A stretch of DNA of 64,000 nucleotides from Pseudomonas extremaustralis (GTDB taxonomy: Bacteria > Pseudomonadota > Gammaproteobacteria > Pseudomonadales > Pseudomonadaceae), in contig NZ_LT629689.1 of assembly GCF_900102035.1 (NCBI RefSeq), forward strand, positions 2,480,001 to 2,544,000. Reading direction: 5' to 3'. The first letter of the stretch is position 1. Every line of letters begins with the position of its first letter. Positions 44,607-53,387 of this stretch are shown one piece after another. Position numbers and translations under genes: made by a program. A model generated the notes under the pieces. The model was given only the letters and a program-made list of their open reading frames with translations. It made no database searches and had not been told where the DNA came from.

Positions 44607-46025
44607 TTACTCTCGTAGCATCTGAGTAGGTAAAACAAACTCGGTGCCGATCTGATGCGACACTGAGGCTTTGCAGCATTTGGGCGTGACGGCCCCCTTA
44701 GCTCGTTCGTGCAGGTTGTGGTTGGGGCCAACCACCGTAATCAGGCTGCGGTCGTAGGGGCACTTCACTAACTGGCGAGTGGCTTCACCGTTTTCGAGAC
44801 GGGTTTCAGCCCCCATCTTGAACTCGACGCTCCTCCACGCTTCAATCTGCCGCCCCAGAACCAACGTGTGCTGCTCAACCAACTGAGCATCCCGAATCTT
44901 CGCTGCAATCCACTTATGACTCAGCTGTCGCCCATCCCCCACCGTGGGTTTGTTCACCGCTCGTTCCACGCGTTTTTCATCGTCCATCCCCAAGTACGCA
45001 TCAATCCCGTACTCCAGCCCGGCAAACACCGCCTTGGCTGTTTCCAGTTTGTGAAACGCGCCACCCGTGCCCTTGGTGTCGCTGATGCGATAACCCACCG
45101 GCAAGCCGCCGCCATGCCACACATGGTCAATACCCCGATGCCCTGGCTGGCTCATTTCGTACAACTTGCCGCGATGGTTGACCTTGGCCCGACGGCGCTG
45201 ACGTTTGACGAAGTAGTAATCGGTGATGTGTTCGCCCGAGACGCTGATCTGATGGGGCCTTTGACTGGAGCGTTCGCTCTGCCTCTGTTGTGCCGTCACC
45301 CGCCCTTGAGCCGGCAATTGAGTACCGGCCGTGGGGGTCGTGACATTGCCGCTCGCTTGGCTGTTGGGCGCAGGCGCCCTGCTTCCTCCAGGCGCAGCAG
45401 GTGTGCGCGCCGTGGTGTTGGGCAACGGATCGGCCAGGGCTTTTTGGTGAGCGCGTTTGAGGGTGTTCATCGCTTCGGTGATCTGGCGCTGGGCCATATC
45501 CTGAAGCTGGCGCAACTGTTCGATCAGGCGAGGCACGCCCTTACGCCCCAACGCCCAGGTCGACAGGCTGCGACTGAGCATGTTGATCAGCCCGGACAGA
45601 ATCGCGTCGAGGTTCTGGATGATCTCGGCGGTGTAGCGCGTCCAATCCAGTTGGCGAAACCACGTTTCGATATCGCCGCGCACATGGCGCGGCAAGCTGT
45701 CGAGAATGCGCCCCATGGGTTTGCCGTGACGCAGCATGTTGAATACGTTTTTCAGTGCATCGCCAAATCCCGGCACCAGGGCCACCAACGACAGCACCAG
45801 ATCGAGCCAGTGTTGCCCGCTGTCAGGGGTGCGCGTGAGTTGATAAAGACAACGCAAGATGTTGTATGCATCGACTGCCTGGCCCACAAACGGGATCAGG
45901 CCCAATACGGTGCTGACCATCATCTGCGCCAACGACGCACCGCGCCCTTCAACGACCTCTTCGACCCAGGTGAGGATCTGCAGGAAGGTGTCGTCTTCAA
46001 GGCGGGAAGTGCTGGAGTGACTCAT
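44607..46025 (-). CDS. T6SS effector with predicted PoNe-like DNase toxin domain
   Basis: The 472-residue protein overlaps the vgrG1 stop as ATGA, as cargo effectors do. The N-terminus (about 36-105) has two hydrophobic stretches, LGLIPFVGQAVDAYN and LDLVLSLVALVPGFGDALKN, the pre-toxin membrane region common in T6SS and polymorphic toxins. A Pro/Ala/Ser linker spans about 195-260. The C-terminal domain carries GHRGIDHVWHGG (D300) and YRISDTKGTGG (D316, K318), a PD-(D/E)xK nuclease arrangement. Four DUF1910/DUF1911 immunity units follow, the pairing known for PoNe/PoNi. There is no PAAR or MIX motif I can see, so VgrG1 or its tail is the probable carrier. Confidence 0.85.
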   Translation of the reverse strand: MSHSSTSRLEDDTFLQILTWVEEVVEGRGASLAQMMVSTVLGLIPFVGQAVDAYNILRCLYQLTRTPDSGQHWLDLVLSLVALVPGFGDALKNVFNMLRHGKPMGRILDSLPRHVRGDIETWFRQLDWTRYTAEIIQNLDAILSGLINMLSRSLSTWALGRKGVPRLIEQLRQLQDMAQRQITEAMNTLKRAHQKALADPLPNTTARTPAAPGGSRAPAPNSQASGNVTTPTAGTQLPAQGRVTAQQRQSERSSQRPHQISVSGEHITDYYFVKRQRRRAKVNHRGKLYEMSQPGHRGIDHVWHGGGLPVGYRISDTKGTGGAFHKLETAKAVFAGLEYGIDAYLGMDDEKRVERAVNKPTVGDGRQLSHKWIAAKIRDAQLVEQHTLVLGRQIEAWRSVEFKMGAETRLENGEATRQLVKCPYDRSLITVVGPNHNLHERAKGAVTPKCCKASVSHQIGTEFVLPTQMLRE

Positions 46026-48541
46026 GACACGTCTCCTTGATCAATCGCCAAGGAAACCTGTTCATGCTCACCCGATGTTACGGGATCTGATTCATCACTG
46101 ACGGGGTCCTCAGCGTAGGCATAGCTTTCAATCATGTCGTCGTAGTCCAGACGGCCAGCCTCTAGCGCCTCAATCTCATCGGCAAAGTAAGTGTTTTGTC
46201 GGTGTTCCTCTTCTTGCCGCCGGTAGCGTTCAATGGTTTGCTCCGCCTCCCCCGGCGTATTGGGTAAAAGGCCAAACACGTCATTTTTTGTCTGTTTGTT
46301 GGTGGGAAACGGTTGTCTGATGTCATAGCCGAAATAGGCCACTCCCGCGCCTGGAGGGTTGTCGATTAGCGCAGTCCCCTGATCATCGAGCTTGCCGGTT
46401 CTCTGCGTGCCGTCCTCAAAGTCAACTCGATACAGTGCCCCGACCTCAGGCTTCAAATCGTCATAGGTGTAATGCAACTCAAGCGGCGGTCGGTGGATGA
46501 GTATCGAGCTGTCGTGCTCCGCCAGCTTGATATTGAGATCCACCTCAGCGCCGCTGATGAGGACTGCCCCAGTGGCACTGAAGTCGAACGTACAGCCGTT
46601 GATAAGAACGGTGCCGTCAGACTTCATCACCAGAATTGATTTACCCACCACAATCGAAAATTCATCTTCGACATCGATAGCGTAGGTATGTCCGATGCAC
46701 TCCGATTTGTTCAGCCCAACTTGCTCACTCTGGCTGAGGCCCACCGTTGTATTCATGGCCCCACCCACTGTCCGCTGATAAGCCGCACCAACAGTCAACG
46801 CCTTGGCCAAACCAATGGTTTCAGCTTTAGCCAGCTTGATGGTCTCGGTCTTGTTGCCGCCGATGGTCACGCTGCGGTTGGCGCCGATGCTGATGGTTTC
46901 GTTCTGGCCGACGTCTTCAGTGCGGTGATCGCCGATGGACACGGTTTCGTTGTGTTCGACCCGCTCCTTGCGGTCATTGCCGACGAAGATGCCGTTGTTG
47001 TGTTTGATATGGACGTTCTTGTCTTTTTCGGCATGGATAAACACCTCCTGGTGACCCAGCTCATCTTCAAAGCGCAGCTCATTGAACCCTTCGCCCTTGT
47101 GGGTTCGGCTCTTGATGGTCATCCGCGTCTTGTGTTTGGGCAGCTCATACGGCGGCAGATTGGTCGCGCGGTAAGTGCGACCCGTGGCGATGGGTTGGTC
47201 CGGATCGCCGTCGAGGTAGCTGATGATCAGTTCCTGGCCGACACGGGGAATCGCCATGGCGCCCCATGTCGCTCCCGCCCAACCCTGCGCCACCCGAATC
47301 CAGCACGAACGCTGGTCGTTGTTTTGGTCCGAGCGATCCCAGGGGAACTGCACCTTGACCCGGCCCCATTCATCGCAATAGATCTCTTCCCCCGGCGGGC
47401 CGACCACCGTGGCGATCTGCGGGCCGTCGATGCAGGGTTTGTCGCGCAGCGGGGCTTTCCAGTCAGAGGTGCAGCGGATGGCGCTGGCCTGCATTTCATA
47501 GGATGTGCCGGGGCCGCTGCCGAATGACTCTTCCTGCAAGCTGGTGTGCTGTTTGCCCTGGTGTTTGATGGCGATGGTGCGCCAACGGTCGTTGAAGTCT
47601 TCGCGCGGGTGATCGCTTAGATCGAACGCCAACCCCGGTTGCAGGCGTTCATCGTCGCCTTCCAGCTGCGCCAGCTTGGCGTCGTTGCGCAGCGCCGCCA
47701 GACGGGTCTGGGTAAAGGGCTTGCCGGCGATGTCGCGTTTGTAGCGACCGGGATAGTCGTAGCGTTCGTAGTCCTTGTGCTGGTTGTTCAGGTCCTGGCC
47801 GCCGGTGGCGGTGTGCTGCTGGTTGTAGCGCGGGTGGGTGAAGGTGTAGTCGCGCTGCACCTGCACGGCGGTGCGCACTTGTTCGGTGTAGTGGAAGCGG
47901 CTCAGTGCCGGTTGCGTGGTATCGCCGCCGGCTATCGGTTGGTAGATCACCGGGCAGTCAGCGTGGGTGCCGAGGGTGCCGAGTCCACCGACGCGGTCGG
48001 TGAGGACCAGGGTGTGGCCGTCGGCGCGGTGTTCGAAGGTGTAGAGCAGGCCTTCCTCGGCGGCGAGGCGGGCGATGAAGTCGAGGTCGGTTTCGCCGGC
48101 TTGCACGCAGTATTCGCGGGGTTGGTGCCCGGAGCAGATGTCGCTGCGCAGGTCGCTCAGATTTTGCTCGGCCAATACGTGGGTGATGATGTCGGGCGCG
48201 GTCTGGCCCTGGAAGATGCGCCAGTTGGAACGCAGGCCGAAGCGCGCCAGGGTGGGCTCGACCACCGCGGTGTAACGGGTGCGACGAAAGCCGGTGTCGC
48301 CCTGCTGAAACAGGCTGACCAGGCCGTGGACGTAGCGCACCGGGGTGTCATGACGCCAAATGGTGAACACCGCGGCGAGATCGAGCATGCGGTAGAAGTC
48401 GATGGCCGGGAGGTGACTGACCAGCTCCAGTTCAAGCTTGAAAGGTTGAGAGAGACCTTCTTCGAGGGTGAACGCAACCACTTCGAAGGGATCGCCCCGC
48501 AGCGGTTTGAAGGTGTAATGCAGGTCGCTTTGACGGGGCAT
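46022..48541 (-). CDS. vgrG1: T6SS spike protein VgrG (TssI), effector-linked copy with C-terminal tail
   Basis: The 839-residue spike has gp27/gp5-like domains (about 1-480), with PGEEIYCDEWGRVKVQFPWDR as the gp5 OB-fold signature. A repetitive beta-helix needle (DRKERVEHNETVSIGDHRTEDVGQNETISIG...) and a DUF2345-type end follow. Its first ~585 residues are nearly identical to vgrG2. It then diverges and adds about 170 residues, including GALYRVDFEDGTQRTGKLDDQGTALIDNPPG, a transthyretin-like fold likely to hold the effector, and an acidic tail. It begins 5 bases after tssA (AAGGA site) and overlaps the effector gene. Confidence 0.94.
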   Translation of the reverse strand: MPRQSDLHYTFKPLRGDPFEVVAFTLEEGLSQPFKLELELVSHLPAIDFYRMLDLAAVFTIWRHDTPVRYVHGLVSLFQQGDTGFRRTRYTAVVEPTLARFGLRSNWRIFQGQTAPDIITHVLAEQNLSDLRSDICSGHQPREYCVQAGETDLDFIARLAAEEGLLYTFEHRADGHTLVLTDRVGGLGTLGTHADCPVIYQPIAGGDTTQPALSRFHYTEQVRTAVQVQRDYTFTHPRYNQQHTATGGQDLNNQHKDYERYDYPGRYKRDIAGKPFTQTRLAALRNDAKLAQLEGDDERLQPGLAFDLSDHPREDFNDRWRTIAIKHQGKQHTSLQEESFGSGPGTSYEMQASAIRCTSDWKAPLRDKPCIDGPQIATVVGPPGEEIYCDEWGRVKVQFPWDRSDQNNDQRSCWIRVAQGWAGATWGAMAIPRVGQELIISYLDGDPDQPIATGRTYRATNLPPYELPKHKTRMTIKSRTHKGEGFNELRFEDELGHQEVFIHAEKDKNVHIKHNNGIFVGNDRKERVEHNETVSIGDHRTEDVGQNETISIGANRSVTIGGNKTETIKLAKAETIGLAKALTVGAAYQRTVGGAMNTTVGLSQSEQVGLNKSECIGHTYAIDVEDEFSIVVGKSILVMKSDGTVLINGCTFDFSATGAVLISGAEVDLNIKLAEHDSSILIHRPPLELHYTYDDLKPEVGALYRVDFEDGTQRTGKLDDQGTALIDNPPGAGVAYFGYDIRQPFPTNKQTKNDVFGLLPNTPGEAEQTIERYRRQEEEHRQNTYFADEIEALEAGRLDYDDMIESYAYAEDPVSDESDPVTSGEHEQVSLAIDQGDVS
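46780..48541 (-). repeat. Left arm of the vgrG inverted repeat
   Basis: From the vgrG1 ATG leftward for about 1.75 kb the DNA is almost identical to 60385-62145 in opposite orientation. Only a handful of substitutions were spotted by eye, among them a codon for R versus Q in the MTIKS-THKG block. The match stops at the ATG side and in the needle region. Confidence 0.85.
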
Positions 48542-48546
48542 GCGGG

Positions 48547-49965
48547 TTAATCCTTACGCTCACTGATGACGGCGGCCACCTTCCGAAATAACTCCGGCTC
48601 CCAGTCCTGGGCCGTGGTATCGCGCATCAGCCGCGCAACGCTGGCGTACAGATCGTTCGCCAGCCACGCCAGACCACGCGATGCCAGCAGGTCGGCGGCA
48701 ATCACCGTGGCGTAGCTGCGCTGGCGCGGGGCGTCGTGGGTGGCGTGCAGGTCCTGCAGGCGCAGCAACACCACTTCGACGCCTTCGGTGTTGAGTTGGG
48801 TGGTCAGTTGGTCGCGCAGGCTGGCGTACTCCTGCACCGGGCTGCCAGTGGCTTGTGTCTGATCGGCACCGGTGATCCACGCCTGGGTTTGTGCATCAAC
48901 GAACGGCGTGCCGTCGCTGAAACACAGCTCCAGCAGCGCGGGCAGGCGGCAGACGAAACGCTCGCAGGTCTGGCGGATGGCAGCGGCCACTTGCTCCATG
49001 GCCAGGCGCGAGGCGACCTGGGCGGCCAGGTAGCTGCCGCGCAACCAGTACGGCGAGGCGCAGACGCTTTTTTCCACGCGCAGCAGCAGGTTCGGGTCCA
49101 GGGCATTGTGGTTCAACGCGTCCTGGTAGCCGTCGACGATATCCTTGGGCACGGCGGTCAATTCAGTACGGCGGTCGCGGGTGATGAGAGGCGCGGTGCG
49201 CAAATGCGACCACAGGCCCAAGCGTCGTAATTGGTAGCCGGTGGGGTCGTAGGGGTCTTGCTGGTTGATCTGCTCGGCCATGCTCAACAGGGCGCGGCGC
49301 TGTTCGCGCTCATTGCTCGGCGCTTGCGGTTTGGGGCTGGTGAAAAATGCTGAATCCAGAGCATTGCCGGAGGTCGCCACGCGGCTGGGTTCAGTGGCAA
49401 CCACCGGCTCGCTGTATTTGTCCAACTGGCGTTGCAACGCGTCCAACGGCGCGGGGTCGAGTTTGGCGCTTTCGACGCACCGCTGCAGATTGGCCAGGGC
49501 CAATTCCGCCGCGGCTTGATAGGCCGGTTCAAAACTGCTGCGCTCCAGGGTCGGCAACACCCGCCCAATGTCGCCCAGCAGACGCTGCACCTGCTTGCGT
49601 TTGTTCAAATAGCCGGTCGGGCCAGGCTTGGGGTAGGCACTGTCCCAATACAGTTCGACCATGCCGGCGATCAAGCCCAGGGCGTCGGCCCAGCGCGCCC
49701 ATTGCCGGGTGCGCAGCCACACGGCTTGCAAATGACCGATGATGCGCCAGTGCTTGCATTGAATCGCCAAGTATTGGCGGGAGGCTTCGTCGATATACGG
49801 CCAGTCAATGTCGCCTTCACGCAAGCCGCCGAGCTTGACCATTTCCTGGTCGATGGCCTGGTAGGTTTCGTCCTCCAGATCGAAATGCCCGGCGGGTTGC
49901 CCAGGGTCGATGGGGGTCAACAGGCGCTTGACGATGTCCGCCGGAACGTCGATCACCAGCGACAT
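48547..49965 (-). CDS. tssA: T6SS baseplate/sheath cap protein TssA (ImpA N-terminal domain)
   Basis: The 472-residue protein opens with the ImpA N-terminal region: LLTPIDPGQPAGHFDLEDETYQAIDQEMVKLGGLREGDIDWPYIDEASRQYLAIQCKHWRIIGHLQAVWLRTRQWARWADALGLIAGMVELYWDSAYPKPG. The LYWD..YP motif is diagnostic. The C-terminal half resembles the longer VasJ-like TssA class. TssA primes sheath assembly at the membrane complex. It lies between tagO and vgrG1. Confidence 0.92.
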   Translation of the reverse strand: MSLVIDVPADIVKRLLTPIDPGQPAGHFDLEDETYQAIDQEMVKLGGLREGDIDWPYIDEASRQYLAIQCKHWRIIGHLQAVWLRTRQWARWADALGLIAGMVELYWDSAYPKPGPTGYLNKRKQVQRLLGDIGRVLPTLERSSFEPAYQAAAELALANLQRCVESAKLDPAPLDALQRQLDKYSEPVVATEPSRVATSGNALDSAFFTSPKPQAPSNEREQRRALLSMAEQINQQDPYDPTGYQLRRLGLWSHLRTAPLITRDRRTELTAVPKDIVDGYQDALNHNALDPNLLLRVEKSVCASPYWLRGSYLAAQVASRLAMEQVAAAIRQTCERFVCRLPALLELCFSDGTPFVDAQTQAWITGADQTQATGSPVQEYASLRDQLTTQLNTEGVEVVLLRLQDLHATHDAPRQRSYATVIAADLLASRGLAWLANDLYASVARLMRDTTAQDWEPELFRKVAAVISERKD

Positions 49966-50618
49966 GCTTGGCGCTCCTGCTTGATCAGGTCGCCCAGCCC
50001 TTCAGCGTCGAAAACCAGACCGTGCAACCGAGGGTAGTCACTTTCCAGTCGCAGGCGTTGGCCGCCACCCATGTTGCGCAACAAGGAAATCGCTTGCAGT
50101 CCGCGCCCGGCATCGACCACCAGGCCGGCATCGTCCAGCACTTGCCACTGGTAGGCCTCGGAGACCGGACGCTCGTCCTTGAACAGTTGGATGCGAATTT
50201 TGTTGGGTCTGGCCGGTTCATCCAGCACCAGTTGCAGGCGGGAAATTTTCGATTCGCAGCTGATAGCCAGGTAAGGCCGAGGCGGCAAGGCGCCCAAGGC
50301 GGGGGCCGAGATCACCAGCCGGTGTTGCTGGTCGTTGTCCGGCTCCGGAAACGACGACAACAGGAAACGCTGATCCTCGGGTGGACGCTTGGTTTCATTG
50401 CGCTGGACCAGATCCACAATCGGCAGTACCCGGCCAAGTGCGCGTGTCGCGGCCGGTGCGTGATGGACGGGTGTGCCGGCGGCCAGATCAAAACACTCCA
50501 GGCGCTTCAAGGGCGAGACGATGGAAGGACATTCTTGTGTGGCCGACTGCGCCTCCATTACGACCATAGCTGTAAGGCAAAGCCCCCCTTTCCATCCCCG
50601 CCATCCGTTGTGCATCAA
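49953..50618 (-). CDS. tagO: T6SS-associated protein TagO (VasI family)
   Basis: This 221-residue exported protein has an N-terminal hydrophobic signal (about 9-26, GGLCLTAMVVMEAQSA) followed by CPSIVSPLKRLECFDLAAGTP, the C...RL.C(Y/F)D start typical of VasI/TagO proteins. YLAISCESKISRLQLVLD and the C-terminal GRGLQAISLLRNMGGGQRLRLESD are further family traits. It overlaps the tssA start by 13 bases and heads the leftward T6SS arm. Its function in the apparatus is not well defined. Confidence 0.85.
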   Translation of the reverse strand: MMHNGWRGWKGGLCLTAMVVMEAQSATQECPSIVSPLKRLECFDLAAGTPVHHAPAATRALGRVLPIVDLVQRNETKRPPEDQRFLLSSFPEPDNDQQHRLVISAPALGALPPRPYLAISCESKISRLQLVLDEPARPNKIRIQLFKDERPVSEAYQWQVLDDAGLVVDAGRGLQAISLLRNMGGGQRLRLESDYPRLHGLVFDAEGLGDLIKQERQACRW

Positions 50619-50952
50619 CGCCTCCTGATTTGCCGCATCGAAATCCGACCCGGATATTTTTCAACTTCCGAACTAACGAGATCAGCCTGAAAAGTTTGCT
50701 CGACCAACTTTACGAGCGTCACCCGATATCTATTTGATAGGCAAGTAAAAGGCATGCAACTTCTGGCTCAAGACCGAATAAACAGAGCCATCCCTCAGAC
50801 ACAATCTCCACGCAATGTAGGAAAAATACCAAAACAACAAAAACGAATTTTCTTACGTCCAACACCCACGATTCGCGTCCCTAGCGTCCTACAAGACAAA
50901 ACTTGAAACAGCTGTTTTTAATACGCCGACCTTACGTGAAAGGATTCTTCTC
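50619..50952. promoter_or_regulatory. Divergent promoter region of the T6SS arms (tagO / tssB)
   Basis: The 334-base region is clearly more AT-rich than the flanking genes and should hold promoters for both T6SS arms. A perfect 12-base palindrome AAACAGCTGTTT lies at 50906-50917, about 36 bases before tssB. AAAGGA (near 50938-50943) is the tssB ribosome site. I find no sigma54-type GG-N10-GC element. Confidence 0.5.
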
Positions 50953-51456
50953 ATGTCGAAAACTCAGGGTTCTGTCGCCCCCAAAGAACGCATCAACATC
51001 AGGTATGTCCCGGCCACGGGCGATCAACAGGCCGAAGTCGAGTTGCCGTTGAAGTTACTCATCACTGGCGACTTCAAAGGCCACGGCGAACTAACGGCCC
51101 TTGAAGACCGGCAATCCGTCCGAATAGATAAAGACACGTTCAATGAAGTGCTGACCAAAGCCGAAGTTGCTCTAGACATGGCAGTCCCCTCCGTTCTGAA
51201 CAACGATCACGACACTGATCTGAACCTGCAACTTCAATTCAACAACATCAATGACTTCGGCCCCGACGCTGTCGCCCGCCAAGTACCGGAACTGAATAAA
51301 TTGCTGGAGTTGCGCGAAGCCTTAGTTGCGCTCAAAGGCCCGATGGGCAACGTCCCGGCCTTTCGCAAACACCTGCAAAACCTGCTGACCGATGCAACCA
51401 CCCGTCAACGCCTGGCCAGTGAATTGAACCTGGTGCTCGACGCGCCAAACAACTGA
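50953..51456 (+). CDS. tssB: T6SS contractile sheath small subunit TssB
   Basis: The 167-residue VipA homologue builds the sheath with TssC. Family features are the N-terminal MSKTQGSVAPKERINIRYVPATGDQQAEVELPLKLLITGDF, PSVLN, and DLNLQLQFNNINDFGPDAVARQVPELNKLLELREAL near residues 89-124. It has a good ribosome site and heads the rightward arm. Confidence 0.96.
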   Translation: MSKTQGSVAPKERINIRYVPATGDQQAEVELPLKLLITGDFKGHGELTALEDRQSVRIDKDTFNEVLTKAEVALDMAVPSVLNNDHDTDLNLQLQFNNINDFGPDAVARQVPELNKLLELREALVALKGPMGNVPAFRKHLQNLLTDATTRQRLASELNLVLDAPNN

Positions 51457-51487
51457 TTTGAACGCCCTTCTCAACGGAGTATTCCCC

Positions 51488-52966
51488 ATGCCTATGGAAA
51501 GCACTGCTGCCCAAGTATTGGTGGTTGACGAACCACCGTCGTTGCTCGACCAACTGCTGGCCAACACCACCATTCGCCCTTCCCAGGAAGGCTATGCGGT
51601 CGCTCGCCATGGCGTTGCTGCGTTCATCAGCGAAATCCTGCAAAGCGGCGACCATCAGCAGCCGGTCAACAAGTACCGGGTCGATCAGATGATTACCGAG
51701 ATCGACCTTACGTTGAGCAAGCAGATGGATGTGATCCTGCATCAGCCGCAGTTCCAGCAACTGGAGTCGGCGTGGCGTGGACTTAAGTTGCTGGTGGATC
51801 GCACGGATTTTCGCGAGAACATCAAGCTGGAAATGCTGCATGTCACCAAAGAGGAGCTGCTGGACGATTTTGACAACGCTGGCGACATCACCCGCAGCGG
51901 CTTGTACAAGCACGTCTACACTGCCGGCTACGGCCAGTTTGGCGGCGAGCCGGTGGGCGCCATCGTTGGCAACTACACCTTTGGCCCCAGCTCGCCGGAC
52001 ATCAAGTTGCTCAGCTACATGGCCTCCATCGGCGCCATGTCCCATGCGCCGTTCGTCTCGGCGGCAGGCCCGGAGTTGTTCAACCTGGAAGGTTTCCAGG
52101 GGCTGCCCGACCTCAAGGAAATCAGCGATATTTTCGACGGCCCACGCCACACCAAATGGCGCGGCCTGCGTGAATCCGAGGATGCCCGCCATCTGGCCCT
52201 GACCCTGCCACGCTTCTTGCTACGCCCCCCCTACAGCACCGAAGACAACTCGACCCGCAGCTTCGGCTATGACGAAACCGTCGATGGCAATCACGACAAT
52301 TACCTGTGGGGCAACACCGCGTTCCTGATGGCTTCACGCATTACCGACAGTTTCGCCCGCTATCGCTGGTGCCCGAACATCATCGGCCCGCAGTCCGGCG
52401 GTGCGGTAGACGATCTGCCGGTGCACTTATACGAATCCTTCGGCCAGTTGCAGGCCAAGATCCCCACCGAAGTGCTGATTTCCGACCGCAAGGAATTCGA
52501 GCTGGCCGAAGCCGGTTTCATCCCGCTGACCATGCGCAAGGACAGCGACAACGCGGCGTTCTTCTCCGCCAATTCGGTGCAAAAACCCAAGACCTTTCCC
52601 AAGACCCGCGAAGGCCAGGAAGCCCAGACCAACTACAAGCTCGGCACTCAGTTGCCGTACCTGTTTATCGTCAATCGCCTCGCCCACTACATCAAGGTGC
52701 TGCAACGCGAACAGATTGGCAGTTGGAAAGAACGCCAGGACCTGGAGCGCGAACTGAATCGATGGCTCAAGCAATACATCGCCGATCAGGAAAACCCATC
52801 GACCGATGTACGCAGCCGTCGCCCACTGCGCGCCGCGAAAATTGAAGTCCAGGACGTGGCCGGCAATCCGGGTTGGTACCAGGTGTCCTTAGCGGTGCGC
52901 CCGCACTTCAAGTACATGGGCGCCAACTTCGAGATCTCGCTGGTCGGTCGGCTGGACACCCAATAA
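51488..52966 (+). CDS. tssC: T6SS contractile sheath large subunit TssC
   Basis: The VipB homologue is 492 residues from the ATG at 51488, chosen because GGAG (51476-51479) is 8 bases upstream; the frame extends to 51458 without support. Hallmarks are YRVDQMITEIDLTLSKQMDVILHQPQFQQLESAWRGLKLLVDRTDF, and the C-terminal FKYMGANFEISLVGRLDTQ. With TssB it forms the contracting tube sheath. Confidence 0.96.
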   Translation: MPMESTAAQVLVVDEPPSLLDQLLANTTIRPSQEGYAVARHGVAAFISEILQSGDHQQPVNKYRVDQMITEIDLTLSKQMDVILHQPQFQQLESAWRGLKLLVDRTDFRENIKLEMLHVTKEELLDDFDNAGDITRSGLYKHVYTAGYGQFGGEPVGAIVGNYTFGPSSPDIKLLSYMASIGAMSHAPFVSAAGPELFNLEGFQGLPDLKEISDIFDGPRHTKWRGLRESEDARHLALTLPRFLLRPPYSTEDNSTRSFGYDETVDGNHDNYLWGNTAFLMASRITDSFARYRWCPNIIGPQSGGAVDDLPVHLYESFGQLQAKIPTEVLISDRKEFELAEAGFIPLTMRKDSDNAAFFSANSVQKPKTFPKTREGQEAQTNYKLGTQLPYLFIVNRLAHYIKVLQREQIGSWKERQDLERELNRWLKQYIADQENPSTDVRSRRPLRAAKIEVQDVAGNPGWYQVSLAVRPHFKYMGANFEISLVGRLDTQ

Positions 52967-53380
52967 GTGCGTGGCAGCCTGTTCGAACGCCTGGAACCCG
53001 ATGCACCGCGCTACCGCCCAGGCAGCGAGGATGAACAGGCACACCAGCGTGTCGAAGCGATCAAACGTCACTTGGAACAGGTGCTCAACTCACGCCAGGG
53101 CTGCTCACAAAGCAGCCCTGAACTGGGCCTGCGCGACTTCAACGGGGTCACCCAGGCCAGCAGTGACCTGGTGGTGGCCATCAGCGCCGATATCCGGCGC
53201 TCGGTGGAAGCATTTGAGCCACGTATCACAGTGACGGGCGTGCGCTATCGGCCCGACCCGGACCTGCCGCTGGAGCTGAACTTTCGCCTGGATTGCCAGG
53301 TGCGGGTCAATCACAAGGAAGAACAGGTGCAGATCGAGGTGGCCATGCAGGGCCGCGACGGCTACACCCGCGTGAGATGA
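52967..53380 (+). CDS. tssE: T6SS baseplate protein TssE (gp25-like)
   Basis: The gene starts with GTG immediately after the tssC stop (no gap). The 137-residue protein has the gp25-like SLFERL start, the EAIKRHLEQVLNSRQG segment, the GLRDF motif and a C-terminal LNFRLDCQVRV strand. TssE joins the baseplate to the sheath. Confidence 0.94.
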   Translation: MRGSLFERLEPDAPRYRPGSEDEQAHQRVEAIKRHLEQVLNSRQGCSQSSPELGLRDFNGVTQASSDLVVAISADIRRSVEAFEPRITVTGVRYRPDPDLPLELNFRLDCQVRVNHKEEQVQIEVAMQGRDGYTRVR

Positions 53381-53387
53381 GGATGCG

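Noticed and set aside
44603..44731. Longer start for immunity unit A1 (frame open to 44731)
   Set aside because: The extra codons overlap the effector gene and do not match the paralogous units, all of which begin at the MKKLP or MP-LP position.
46688..47527. Open frames opposite both vgrG genes, identical between the two copies
   Set aside because: Their identity only reflects the repeated vgrG DNA; no domain or ribosome site.
50619..50952. Sigma54 promoter for the T6SS arms
   Set aside because: No GG-N10-GC element with good flanks on either strand.
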